Of a stretch of 6,471 bases of DNA, positions 1-5,270 are shown in pieces. Source of the stretch: Candidatus Bathyarchaeota archaeon. GTDB taxonomy: Archaea; Thermoproteota; Bathyarchaeia; Bathyarchaeales; Bathycorpusculaceae. Both the position numbers and the translations under genes were made by a program. The stretch covers positions 1-6,471 of the forward strand of contig JAOZHM010000055.1 of the NCBI GenBank assembly GCA_026014845.1, written 5' to 3'. The number at the start of each line of letters is the position of its first letter. Within the stretch, counting starts at the first letter, position 1. Under the pieces are notes generated by a model, which worked only from the letters and a program-made list of their open reading frames with translations, searched no databases and was not told the origin of the DNA.

Positions 1-1189
1 AGTGTTTTTGGGTGCTGGTTGCTGGCACCATTATGTTCCAGCCGTTGTAAAGGAAATCGTTCAGCGCAGTGAGCTGCTTACTTCTTACACGCCTTATCAG
101 TCTGAGATTTCGCAGGGTATGCTTCAAGCCCTTTTTGAGTACCAAAGTATGATTTGCGAGTTAACAGGTATGGAAGTGGCTAATTGCTCCTTGTATGATT
201 GGGCTTCAGCTTTAGGTGAAGCCTCTCGCATGGCAGCTCGCTTAACAAGGCGAAACGAAATTTTGGTTCCTAAAACTGTTCACCCTGAGAGACTAGCCAC
301 ATTGCAGGTCTATGCTGAACCAGCTGGAATAATAATCAAACAAGTGGCCTACAACAAGGAGACTGGGCAAATAAGCCTAGAGGATTTTAAGCATAAGATT
401 TCAGACAAGACAGCAGCGGTCTACGTTGAAAATCCATCTTATTTAGGCTTCATTGACACACAAGTTGATGAAGTAAGTAGAGAAGCACATGCGCATGGAG
501 CACTTTTCATAGTGGGAGTTGACCCCACATCGCTTGGAATTTTGAAACCTCCAGGTGATTATGAGGCAGATATTGTGGTTGGTGAGGGTCAACCTCTTGG
601 GAACGCGATGAATTTCGGCGGGCCTCTTTTGGGGATTTTTGCTTGTCGTGATGATTTAAGGTTGATTAGGCAAATGCCTGGACGCATAATCGGTATGACT
701 ACAACATTGGATGGTAACAGGCAAGGTTTTTTCATGGCTTTACAAACCCGTGAACAACATATTAGGCGTGAAAAAGCAACATCAAACGTGTGCACCAACG
801 AAGCCTTGTGCGCTGTAGCATCAGCTGTTTACATGGCTCTGCTTGGACCAGAAGGATTACGAGAACTTGGCGAGACAATAATGTGCAAGGCAAACTATGC
901 TATTCATTTGCTTTCGAAAATAGATGGGGTTAAAGCTCCAGTTTTCAAATCAACACATTTTAAGGAATTCACTGTGAACTTTGACGGAGCAAATTTAAGC
1001 GTTAAAGAGGTGAATGAAAAACTTTTGGAGCAGGGGATTCACGGTGGCAAAGACCTGTCAAAGGAGTTTCCAGAGCTAGGCAAAACAGCCCTCTACTGTG
1101 TCACTGAAATCCATTCTGAAGAAGAGATCGAACGTCTAACAACGGCTTTAGAGGAGATTTTGGCTGGAGGTGAAAAGCGTCATGTTTAA
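1..1189 (+). CDS. gcvPA: Glycine dehydrogenase (decarboxylating) subunit 1, P-alpha; 5' partial
   Basis: This is the non-PLP-binding half of the split glycine decarboxylase (P-protein), which with GcvPB decarboxylates glycine and passes the aminomethyl group to lipoyl-GcvH in the cytoplasm. The frame is open from base 2, and its first residues (VFLGAG) match the interior of the family, so the GTG at base 2 is an internal Val and about 50-60 N-terminal residues lie upstream; 395 residues are visible against about 450 in the family. Seen motifs, counted from base 2: FLGAGCWHHYVP (2-13), YTPYQSEISQG (29-39), GEGQPLGNAMNFGGP (194-208), RQMPGR (223-228), and EQHIRREKATSNVCTN (251-266), all P-alpha hallmarks. 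Residue 67 is Trp (YDW), where many bacterial homologues have Gly; whether this is common in archaea I cannot tell. The end overlaps gcvPB by 8 bases, which implies co-transcription and coupled translation. Confidence 0.95.
   Translation, partial: VFLGAGCWHHYVPAVVKEIVQRSELLTSYTPYQSEISQGMLQALFEYQSMICELTGMEVANCSLYDWASALGEASRMAARLTRRNEILVPKTVHPERLATLQVYAEPAGIIIKQVAYNKETGQISLEDFKHKISDKTAAVYVENPSYLGFIDTQVDEVSREAHAHGALFIVGVDPTSLGILKPPGDYEADIVVGEGQPLGNAMNFGGPLLGIFACRDDLRLIRQMPGRIIGMTTTLDGNRQGFFMALQTREQHIRREKATSNVCTNEALCAVASAVYMALLGPEGLRELGETIMCKANYAIHLLSKIDGVKAPVFKSTHFKEFTVNFDGANLSVKEVNEKLLEQGIHGGKDLSKEFPELGKTALYCVTEIHSEEEIERLTTALEEILAGGEKRHV
1166..1173 (+). promoter_or_regulatory. Shine-Dalgarno site of gcvPB, inside gcvPA
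   Basis: GGAGGTGA is a near-perfect complement of the archaeal 16S 3' end. It sits 8 bases before the ATG at 1182. It decides the gcvPB start: the in-frame GTG at 1170 lies within this site and so is unlikely to be the start codon. Confidence 0.85.
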
Positions 1190-2711
1190 GCAGGCAGACT
1201 GGAATGAGCGGTTGATATTCAGTCTTGGAAGGAAGGGACGGAGAGGACATGTTTCTCCGAAAGTCGAAGAAAAAATTAAGCGAATTGTTGGCGATGTGAA
1301 TCTGCTTATTCCAGAGAACATGCAGCGTAAAAGTCAGCCTAAGCTTCCGGAGCTTTCGGAGGTTGAGGTTGTAAGGCATTTCACACGCTTGTCTCAAATG
1401 AATTATGGCATTGATTCTGGCTTGTATCCGCTTGGAAGCTGCACAATGAAGTATAATCCGAAAATAAACGAGTTGCTTGCGAACCTGCCAGCCATAAACA
1501 TGGTGCATCCCTATCAGAATGAGAAAACTGTGCAAGGCATTTTGGAAATTCTTTACAGGCTTGAGAGATGGCTTGCTGAGATCACTGGCACTCATGAGGT
1601 TTGTCTGCAGCCTGCAGCAGGTGCCCACGGCGAATTCTTGGGCACATCACTTATGCGTGCTTATCATAAGCTGAATGGAGAAATTGAAAAGAGAAGAGAG
1701 ATTATTGTGCCAGATTCTGCTCATGGCACCAATCCTGCGAGCGCGGCTATGGCTGGATTTAACGTTGTGGTTGTTCCATCAGATGAGGATGGCTGCGTCA
1801 GTATCGAAGCGTTAAAGACGGCTGTTTCTGAACGCACAGCGGGTTTGATGCTTACGAACCCTAACACTCTTGGGATCTTTGAGAAAAATATCGAGGAAAT
1901 AGCCAAAATTGTTCATGAGGCTGGTGGACTGCTCTACTATGATGGGGCAAACTTGAATGCCATACTTGGTAAGGCTAGGCCCGGCGACATGGGGTTCGAC
2001 ATAGTTCACATGAACATTCATAAAACTTTTGGCACTCCGCACGGTGGAGGAGGTCCGGGAGCTGGTCCGGTTGGTGTTTCCGAGGAGTTGGCCAAGTTTT
2101 TGCCTGTTCCGCGCATAGTTTTTGATGGAGAGTGCTATCGCTTGGATTATGATAGGCCTTACAGCATTGGTAAAGTGAGGAGTTTTTATGGGAATGTTGC
2201 TGTTTTGTTGAAGGCTTATGCTTACATTTTGAGTTTGGGTTTTGAAGGATTGAAGGAAGTGGCGGAGGTTTGTGTTTTGAACGCGAATTATTTGGCTAAA
2301 AAGCTTAAGGAGATTAATGGGTTGACGCTTCCTTATGGCGGTGAAAAGCCTAGGAAGCATGAGTGTGTTTTCAGTGCTAAGCTTTTGAAGAGTGAAACTG
2401 GTGTTTCAGCTTTAAACATTGCTAAGCGTCTGCTAGATTATGGATTGCATGCACCAACGATTTATTTTCCGCTTATTGTTGATGAGGCGTTGATGATTGA
2501 GCCTACGGAAACGTTTGAGAAAGAAGAGCTTGATCGCTTCGTTGATGCTATGCGGAAAATCTGTGAAGAAGCGTACATGAACCCAGAAGTAGTTTTAAAG
2601 GCACCGCATAACACTGCTGTTTCAAGGCTGGATGAGGTGAAAGCCTCTCATCCAAAAACTATGACCTTAAGTTGGCGCATGTACCGGAAGAAGAATAGGC
2701 AAGATTTGTAG
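1182..2711 (+). CDS. gcvPB: Glycine dehydrogenase (decarboxylating) subunit 2, P-beta (PLP-binding)
   Basis: This is the PLP-binding catalytic half of the glycine decarboxylase, a fold-type I enzyme that works as a complex with GcvPA in the glycine cleavage system. With the ATG at 1182 the product is 509 residues, slightly long but normal for the family. Motifs seen: GLYPLGSCTMKYNP (about 80-93), LQPAAGAHGE (about 142-151), DSAHGTNPAS (178-187, cofactor region), YYDGAN (252-257, the Asp expected to contact the PLP ring nitrogen), and HKTFGTPHGGGGPG from His280, in which Lys281 is the expected Schiff-base lysine. All key residues are present, so the enzyme should be active. The start was chosen from the strong Shine-Dalgarno 8 bases upstream; a GTG at 1170 would add four residues (MKSV). 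It overlaps gcvPA by 8 bases (ATGTTTAA), the sign of a tightly coupled pair made in equal amounts. Confidence 0.97.
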   Translation: MFKQADWNERLIFSLGRKGRRGHVSPKVEEKIKRIVGDVNLLIPENMQRKSQPKLPELSEVEVVRHFTRLSQMNYGIDSGLYPLGSCTMKYNPKINELLANLPAINMVHPYQNEKTVQGILEILYRLERWLAEITGTHEVCLQPAAGAHGEFLGTSLMRAYHKLNGEIEKRREIIVPDSAHGTNPASAAMAGFNVVVVPSDEDGCVSIEALKTAVSERTAGLMLTNPNTLGIFEKNIEEIAKIVHEAGGLLYYDGANLNAILGKARPGDMGFDIVHMNIHKTFGTPHGGGGPGAGPVGVSEELAKFLPVPRIVFDGECYRLDYDRPYSIGKVRSFYGNVAVLLKAYAYILSLGFEGLKEVAEVCVLNANYLAKKLKEINGLTLPYGGEKPRKHECVFSAKLLKSETGVSALNIAKRLLDYGLHAPTIYFPLIVDEALMIEPTETFEKEELDRFVDAMRKICEEAYMNPEVVLKAPHNTAVSRLDEVKASHPKTMTLSWRMYRKKNRQDL

Positions 2712-2724
2712 CTTTGTGTAACAG

Positions 2725-2731
2725 TTTATAT
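2725..2731 (+). promoter_or_regulatory. Possible TATA box before the MIP18-family gene
   Basis: TTTATAT lies about 34 bases before the ATG at 2762, which would place a transcript start about 8 bases before that ATG. It would let the downstream gene be expressed apart from gcvPA-gcvPB. AT-rich heptamers are common, so this is weak evidence. Confidence 0.3.
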
Positions 2732-2761
2732 GGCGAATCGCTCTTATCTATTGAAAAACAA

Positions 2762-3073
2762 ATGGACGTGAAAGGTTTGACAGAATTAGAGGATAAGGTG
2801 CGTGAAGCAGTTGGCAAGGTTGTGGACCCTGAGACTGGTTTGACTTTTGCTGAGATGCACATGATTAAGAATGTTAAGGAGGAAGAGCCTGGTGTTGTTA
2901 AGGTAGGTTTTATTCCTTCAAGCCCTTTCTGTCCTATCGCTTTCAAGTTGGCTATGGACATTAAGAACGCGGCTTTGAAGGTTGCTGGCATCAAGAAAGC
3001 CTTGGTTTATTGTCGTGGGCATATGATGGAGCAACAGATTAACGAGATGGTGAATAAAGAACAGCAGAAATAG
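2762..3073 (+). CDS. MIP18/DUF59-family metal-sulfur cluster assembly protein
   Basis: This small cytoplasmic protein belongs to the MIP18 (DUF59, SufT/PaaD-like) family, whose members help mature or target iron-sulfur clusters. From the ATG at 2762 it has 103 residues, the usual family length. Seen: the early VDPETGL motif with Asp22, and PFCPIAF with Cys57, the family's conserved cysteine, followed by an amphipathic helix. A second cysteine, Cys84, lies in VYCRGHMMEQQ near the end. The frame also stays open to a TTG at 2714, which would add 16 residues unlike the family, with no ribosome site; 2762 is therefore preferred, though its own Shine-Dalgarno is also poor and the transcript may have almost no leader. 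It begins 50 bases after gcvPB on the same strand and may be the last gene of that operon or have its own promoter. Its client protein is unknown. Confidence 0.85.
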   Translation: MDVKGLTELEDKVREAVGKVVDPETGLTFAEMHMIKNVKEEEPGVVKVGFIPSSPFCPIAFKLAMDIKNAALKVAGIKKALVYCRGHMMEQQINEMVNKEQQK

Positions 3074-3083
3074 AATTTACTAG

Positions 3084-3095
3084 CTTCTTTACTTT
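3084..3095 (+). terminator. Weak pyrimidine-rich candidate terminator after the MIP18-family gene
   Basis: CTTCTTTACTTT begins 11 bases after the stop codon at 3071-3073. Archaeal termination often uses T-rich tracts, but this one is short and broken, so the call is tentative. Confidence 0.25.
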
Positions 3096-3122
3096 GTGTG
3101 TGCGAGTGCTTAGATTATGTAT

Positions 3123-3186
3123 GTGATAACCAAAAACCCTGAAAGCCACTTCATTGCCCCAGCGTTCGGATTCTGTTATCGCTTTC
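3123..3186 (+). repeat. Two interleaved inverted repeats, mutually exclusive or pseudoknot-like
   Basis: GTGATAAC (3123-3130) can pair with GTTATCGC (3175-3182), 8 bp with one G-T pair. GAAAGC (3141-3146), within that loop, can pair with GCTTTC (3181-3186). The arms are crossed and share two bases at 3181-3182, so the full stems exclude each other. They lie in the spacer before the SCP2-cupin gene; the long loops (44 and 34 bases) make chance plausible. Confidence 0.3.
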
Positions 3187-3204
3187 TCCAATCAATTAAA
3201 AAGC

Positions 3205-3213
3205 TAAATATTT
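3205..3213 (+). promoter_or_regulatory. Possible TATA box of the SCP2-cupin gene
   Basis: TAAATATTT, preceded by an A-rich stretch (ATTAAAAAG, 3195-3203), is centred about 42 bases before the ATG at 3251. A start about 26 bases downstream would leave a leader of roughly 16 bases, reasonable for an archaeal gene that follows a 177-base spacer. Confidence 0.4.
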
Positions 3214-3250
3214 GCCTCGCACCCAGAAAGTAACCATGGTTGTGAATTAA

Positions 3251-3940
3251 ATGAGTGAATGTGCTGAAATCTTGGAAAAGCTTCTCGAGGACGCCAAATT
3301 ATACATGGAATTTATCAAGCCAGCTAGAGGTGAAATGAAAATTTGTGTGGAACTTGCAGACACTGGCGAGACTCCGACATTAGTTCTTGGAGATAAACCT
3401 CAAGTGATCGAGGGTTGCATTGAAGGTTCAGATGGTAAAATTTCAATGAAAAAACAAGTATTGAAAAACATTCTAGAGGGAAAAGCTGACGCTTTTGCAC
3501 TTGCCGCAAGAGCAAGAATGGATGAAGAAAGACCAATAGAATTCGAGATTCACAAGAAAGAACACATGAAAGAAATCTGGGAAGTTGGAAAAGCCCTTCT
3601 AACGTATTTCTTTGTACCAGGAAAAATTAAAGTTAAACGCTTGAAGCTTGAACTTGCCGGTTGCGCTCATGGCGCCAATCCAATTCCACTAACGTACTGG
3701 GATGGACTGCGGTCAAGCTGGATACTGGTGAAGAAAGGAGAAATCTTGAACAAGCAGGGAGAAAAAGATCCTTGGCCCCAACTCTTCATAATTTTAGAAG
3801 GCAAAGGAAAAGGCATAGTGGGAGATAAAGAAGTTGCAGTTGAACCCAACATGGTTGTTTACATACCCAAGAACGTCATTCATCAAATAATAGCTCAAGA
3901 AGACATAAAAGTCATTTGGCTAGCATGGCAAGCTTGGTAG
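3251..3940 (+). CDS. Probable SCP2-like plus cupin two-domain protein
   Basis: A 229-residue cytoplasmic protein with no signal peptide or membrane segment. Residues about 5-120 resemble the SCP2 sterol-carrier fold: short beta strands (KICVELAD, TPTLVLGD), then helices around SMKKQVLKNILEGKADAF. This half is a tentative assignment. Residues about 125-229 are a cupin: motif 1 ends in LFIILEGKGKGIVGD and motif 2 is VEPNMVVYIPKNVIHQI. The usual motif-1 ligands His, His and Glu are replaced by Glu171 (or Asp173), Trp175 and Gln177; only His211 of motif 2 remains. The cupin may therefore bind a small ligand without metal, or use an odd ligand set. The ATG at 3251 is the only sensible start; an ATG at 3236 in another frame stops after four codons. 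The gene stands alone, and its substrate cannot be predicted. Confidence 0.8.
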   Translation: MSECAEILEKLLEDAKLYMEFIKPARGEMKICVELADTGETPTLVLGDKPQVIEGCIEGSDGKISMKKQVLKNILEGKADAFALAARARMDEERPIEFEIHKKEHMKEIWEVGKALLTYFFVPGKIKVKRLKLELAGCAHGANPIPLTYWDGLRSSWILVKKGEILNKQGEKDPWPQLFIILEGKGKGIVGDKEVAVEPNMVVYIPKNVIHQIIAQEDIKVIWLAWQAW

Positions 3941-3975
3941 AGCACTCGATGAGTTATAACAAAACCGTAAGCTAG

Positions 3976-3985
3976 AGCGCGCGCT
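3976..3985. repeat. Alternating GC tract, copy 1 (AGCGCGCGCT)
   Basis: A perfect 10-base palindrome of alternating G and C, 36 bases after the SCP2-cupin stop and about 56 bases before the TATA box at 4041. It is one of four such tracts in the window, all in non-coding DNA. Alternating CG can adopt Z-DNA and could be a protein-binding site; its function is unknown. Confidence 0.6.
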
Positions 3986-4040
3986 GGCTACCGATTCTCA
4001 GACTCCAAATCTCGAAACATGCTTCAAAACATCGTCCAAC

Positions 4041-4050
4041 CTATATATAA
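4041..4050 (+). promoter_or_regulatory. Strong TATA box, likely distal ssb promoter or an unseen RNA
   Basis: CTATATATAA is the best TATA-like match on the plus strand of this window. A start about 26 bases on falls near 4071, at the edge of a stem-loop. No ORF of useful size begins there; the next gene is ssb at 4230. Either ssb has a leader of about 155-160 bases or a small RNA is made. A G-rich stretch (4051-4063, GGGGGGTAGGGGC) follows directly. Confidence 0.6.
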
Positions 4051-4071
4051 GGGGGGTAGGGGCTCAACAGA

Positions 4072-4103
4072 GAGCAACAGTTCACACACGTTTGAACATG
4101 CTC
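4072..4103 (+). repeat. Stem-loop in the ssb leader
   Basis: GAGCA (4072-4076) pairs with TGCTC (4099-4103), and GTTCA (4080-4084) with TGAAC (4093-4097), around a small internal loop and an 8-base terminal loop. GCTC at 4062-4065 could pair with GAGC (4072-4075) instead, giving two exclusive folds. It lies just at the start predicted from the TATA box at 4041. Confidence 0.4.
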
Positions 4104-4141
4104 AAAGAAAGATGAAGAGGTATGTCGGCTAGAAGATATAG

Positions 4142-4180
4142 CACTTAAACGCTGGGATATATGACCAAAAGGCTTAAGTG
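4142..4180 (+). repeat. Second inverted repeat before ssb
   Basis: CACTTAA (4142-4148) and TTAAGTG (4174-4180) are perfect 7-base inverted repeats separated by 25 bases. It could be an operator half-site pair or an RNA stem in the ssb leader. No factor is known to me for it. Confidence 0.35.
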
Positions 4181-4206
4181 TATGGCAATATTATCTGTTT
4201 TGTTAA

Positions 4207-4219
4207 CATATATAAGGTG
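4207..4219 (+). promoter_or_regulatory. Proximal AT-rich box and Shine-Dalgarno of ssb
   Basis: CATATATAA (4207-4215) runs directly into AGGTG (4215-4219), 10 bases before the TTG at 4230. As a TATA box it sits too close, since it would start transcription a few bases inside the gene, so the AGGTG ribosome site is the more useful part. An alternative proximal box is AATATTAT (4187-4194), which would start the transcript near 4217. Confidence 0.4.
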
Positions 4220-4229
4220 TTGAATTAGT

Positions 4230-4679
4230 TTGGCAGTTGAAGGTTTTTCGAGACGTAGAGAACCTGTAGACACGAAAGTAGGTGAATTAACCCCCACCTC
4301 TAGAGCCGTAAACGTCATAGCAAAAACAATATCAAAAAGCGAAGTCAGAAACATTGCAGCCGGAAGAGACGGAGCACCACACCGCGTATGCGACGCATTA
4401 GTAGCCGACACAACAGGTTGCATCTACCTGACTCTATGGGACGACAACATCGAAAAAGTAAAAGAAGAAGACACAGTCAGCGTAAAGAACGGCTACATAA
4501 ACCTGTTCAGAGGCAACATGCGCTTAAACGTCGGCAGATACGGCACATTAGAGATTGCGGAACAACCATTAGAAGGCGAAGTAAACACTGAGAATAACAT
4601 GTCAACTAAGGTGTATGAGCGGGAGAGAAGACCGTACAGGGGCGGAAGAAGAGAAGGCGGATACGGAAGAAGATACTAA
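4230..4679 (+). CDS. ssb: Single-stranded DNA-binding protein, single OB fold, crenarchaeal type
   Basis: A 149-residue protein closely resembling the Sulfolobus SSB in length and layout: one OB fold (about residues 15-115) and a flexible basic tail. It coats single-stranded DNA in replication and repair. Seen: KVGELTPTSRAVNVIAKTIS (16-35), then ALVADTTGCIYLTLWDDN with Trp70, and NGYINLFRGNMRLNVG with Tyr89 and Phe93. By alignment from memory these match the stacking aromatics Trp56, Trp75 (here Tyr) and Phe79 of the Sulfolobus protein. The tail (130-149) is Arg/Gly/Tyr rich (RRPYRGGRREGGYGRRY) and lacks the acidic end I recall in Sulfolobus. TTG at 4230 is the only start: TGA closes the frame at 4221-4223 and the next Met is residue 97. 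It stands alone, after a 289-base non-coding leader region. Confidence 0.87.
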   Translation: MAVEGFSRRREPVDTKVGELTPTSRAVNVIAKTISKSEVRNIAAGRDGAPHRVCDALVADTTGCIYLTLWDDNIEKVKEEDTVSVKNGYINLFRGNMRLNVGRYGTLEIAEQPLEGEVNTENNMSTKVYERERRPYRGGRREGGYGRRY

Positions 4680-4721
4680 TCGGTTTCGGTAGGTTTCCCT
4701 CAAGATAGAAAGTTCCTACTA

Positions 4722-4763
4722 GGACAAATTCTTGTTCGGACACGATACCGTATCTCTATTTTT
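4722..4763 (+). terminator. Candidate ssb terminator: small hairpin then T-rich tract
   Basis: GGACAA (4722-4727) and TTGTTC (4732-4737) form a 6-bp stem with one G-T pair and a 4-base loop. A pyrimidine-rich run with five T residues (4759-4763) and further AT-rich sequence follow. It lies 43 bases after the ssb stop and ahead of minus-strand sequence, a sensible place for termination. Confidence 0.4.
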
Positions 4764-4854
4764 ATATTATTTAACATATCTCTCTATGCTAAAAGGTATA
4801 TTATCGGTCCATTAAAATACCATAAGCCAATGTTGAAATCGTTTAGTTAATTCT

Positions 4855-5052
4855 TTATTTTCTCTTGTATCTTGTTTCAACTTTGAGTATTTCTATGTCT
4901 TGTCGTTTCTGTAGATATGCAAGAAGCTTATACCTTATCCTTCCGATGGCTGTGAGCGTCACTGTTGAGTCTGTCCGTAGACGTTTTTCAAGCTCTTCTT
5001 TCCATTTCCCTTCATAGCTACAGAATATTACACATTTCCGCTTTTCCGACAC
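4855..5052 (-). CDS. Doubtful small basic protein, 65 residues
   Basis: I do not recognise this ORF. It starts with GTG (complement of 5050-5052) and runs 65 residues. It is basic (10 Lys and 8 Arg against 9 acidic residues), with no Met after the first residue, two cysteines near the start (CVIFC, 7-11), and a helix-like second half (TAIGRIRYKLLAYLQKRQ). The mix of residues looks protein-like, which is why it is kept. Against it: no Shine-Dalgarno (the five bases before GTG are CCTTC), no known family, and short length. An upstream in-frame TAA leaves GTG as the only start. A TTTTAATG stretch about 38 bases upstream on this strand could be a TATA box. It converges with ssb across a T-rich spacer. 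If it is not a gene, 4680-5270 is a 591-base non-coding gap. Confidence 0.38.
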   Translation of the reverse strand: MSEKRKCVIFCSYEGKWKEELEKRLRTDSTVTLTAIGRIRYKLLAYLQKRQDIEILKVETRYKRK

Positions 5053-5104
5053 GAAGGGACCCCAAGTTTATGTTATCATTAAAAGGATGTGTTCTGACAA
5101 ATAA

Positions 5105-5117
5105 AGCGCACGCGCGT
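5105..5117. repeat. Alternating GC tract, copy 2 (AGCGCACGCGCGT)
   Basis: A slightly broken member of the tract family (one A interrupts the alternation, still purine-pyrimidine), containing the palindrome ACGCGCGT (5110-5117). It abuts the tRNA-like 3' fragment at 5120-5144 and lies 53 bases upstream of the start of the doubtful minus ORF. Confidence 0.5.
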
Positions 5118-5119
5118 TC

Positions 5120-5144
5120 TGTGGGGGAGCGGACTTGAACCCAT
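5120..5144 (-). other. tRNA-like 3' fragment (T-arm plus acceptor strand), no 5' half
   Basis: On the minus strand this reads as a T loop TTCAAGT (5139-5133) framed by GGG and CC, then CCGCT, CCCCCAC and a discriminator-like A (5120), the order of a tRNA 3' end. The five-base T stem has only 3 of 5 pairs (ATGGG against CCGCT), and no GTGGGGG acceptor partner or standard D and anticodon arms were found upstream to 5270. It is therefore a decayed tRNA, an integration (att) scar, or a chance match, and not a working tRNA unless it is heavily intron-split. Confidence 0.4.
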
Positions 5145-5172
5145 TTGGGTTTTAATCCCTATGAAGCCCAAA
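5144..5172 (+). repeat. Hairpin beside the tRNA-like fragment
   Basis: TTTGGGTTTT (5144-5153) pairs with GAAGCCCAAA (5163-5172): 10 pairs, two of them G-U in a plus-strand RNA, around a 9-base loop. In a minus-strand RNA the two G-U positions become A-C mismatches, so it folds better from the plus strand. A competing shorter stem is AACCC (5138-5142) with GGGTT (5147-5151). Confidence 0.4.
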
Positions 5173-5270
5173 CCCTATTAGGTGTTAATACGGGATGGCA
5201 TCAAACTCTCGTTCAAACATTCACCATCGTAACGTTTTTTGAGACTCGTGATTCTGATCAGCTATTCCGC

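Noticed and set aside
1170..1181. GTG at 1170 as the start of gcvPB
   Set aside because: It lies inside the GGAGGTGA ribosome site that is correctly spaced for the ATG at 1182.
1101..1628. Minus-strand ORF of 175 residues across the gcvPA/gcvPB junction
   Set aside because: Opposite two confidently identified genes; its translation shows no family features and it is an antisense shadow.
1812..2360. Minus-strand ORF of 182 residues within gcvPB
   Set aside because: Entirely antisense to the gcvPB catalytic core; low-complexity Ser/Arg/Asn-rich product without motifs.
2659..2994. Minus-strand ORF of 111 residues over the MIP18-family gene
   Set aside because: Antisense to a gene with a clear family signature.
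4097..4148. Micro-ORFs just after the 4041 TATA box (5 to 8 codons)
   Set aside because: Too short to support; ATG triplets in AT-rich leader sequence are expected by chance.
4090..5218. GTTTGAAC (4090-4097) and its inverted copy GTTCAAAC (5211-5218)
   Set aside because: A single 8-base match more than 1 kb apart is expected by chance in this much sequence.
5120..5270. A complete tRNA gene on the minus strand
   Set aside because: The T loop and acceptor 3' strand look right, but no partner acceptor strand, D arm or consistent anticodon stem (tested around CTTCATAG) could be built.
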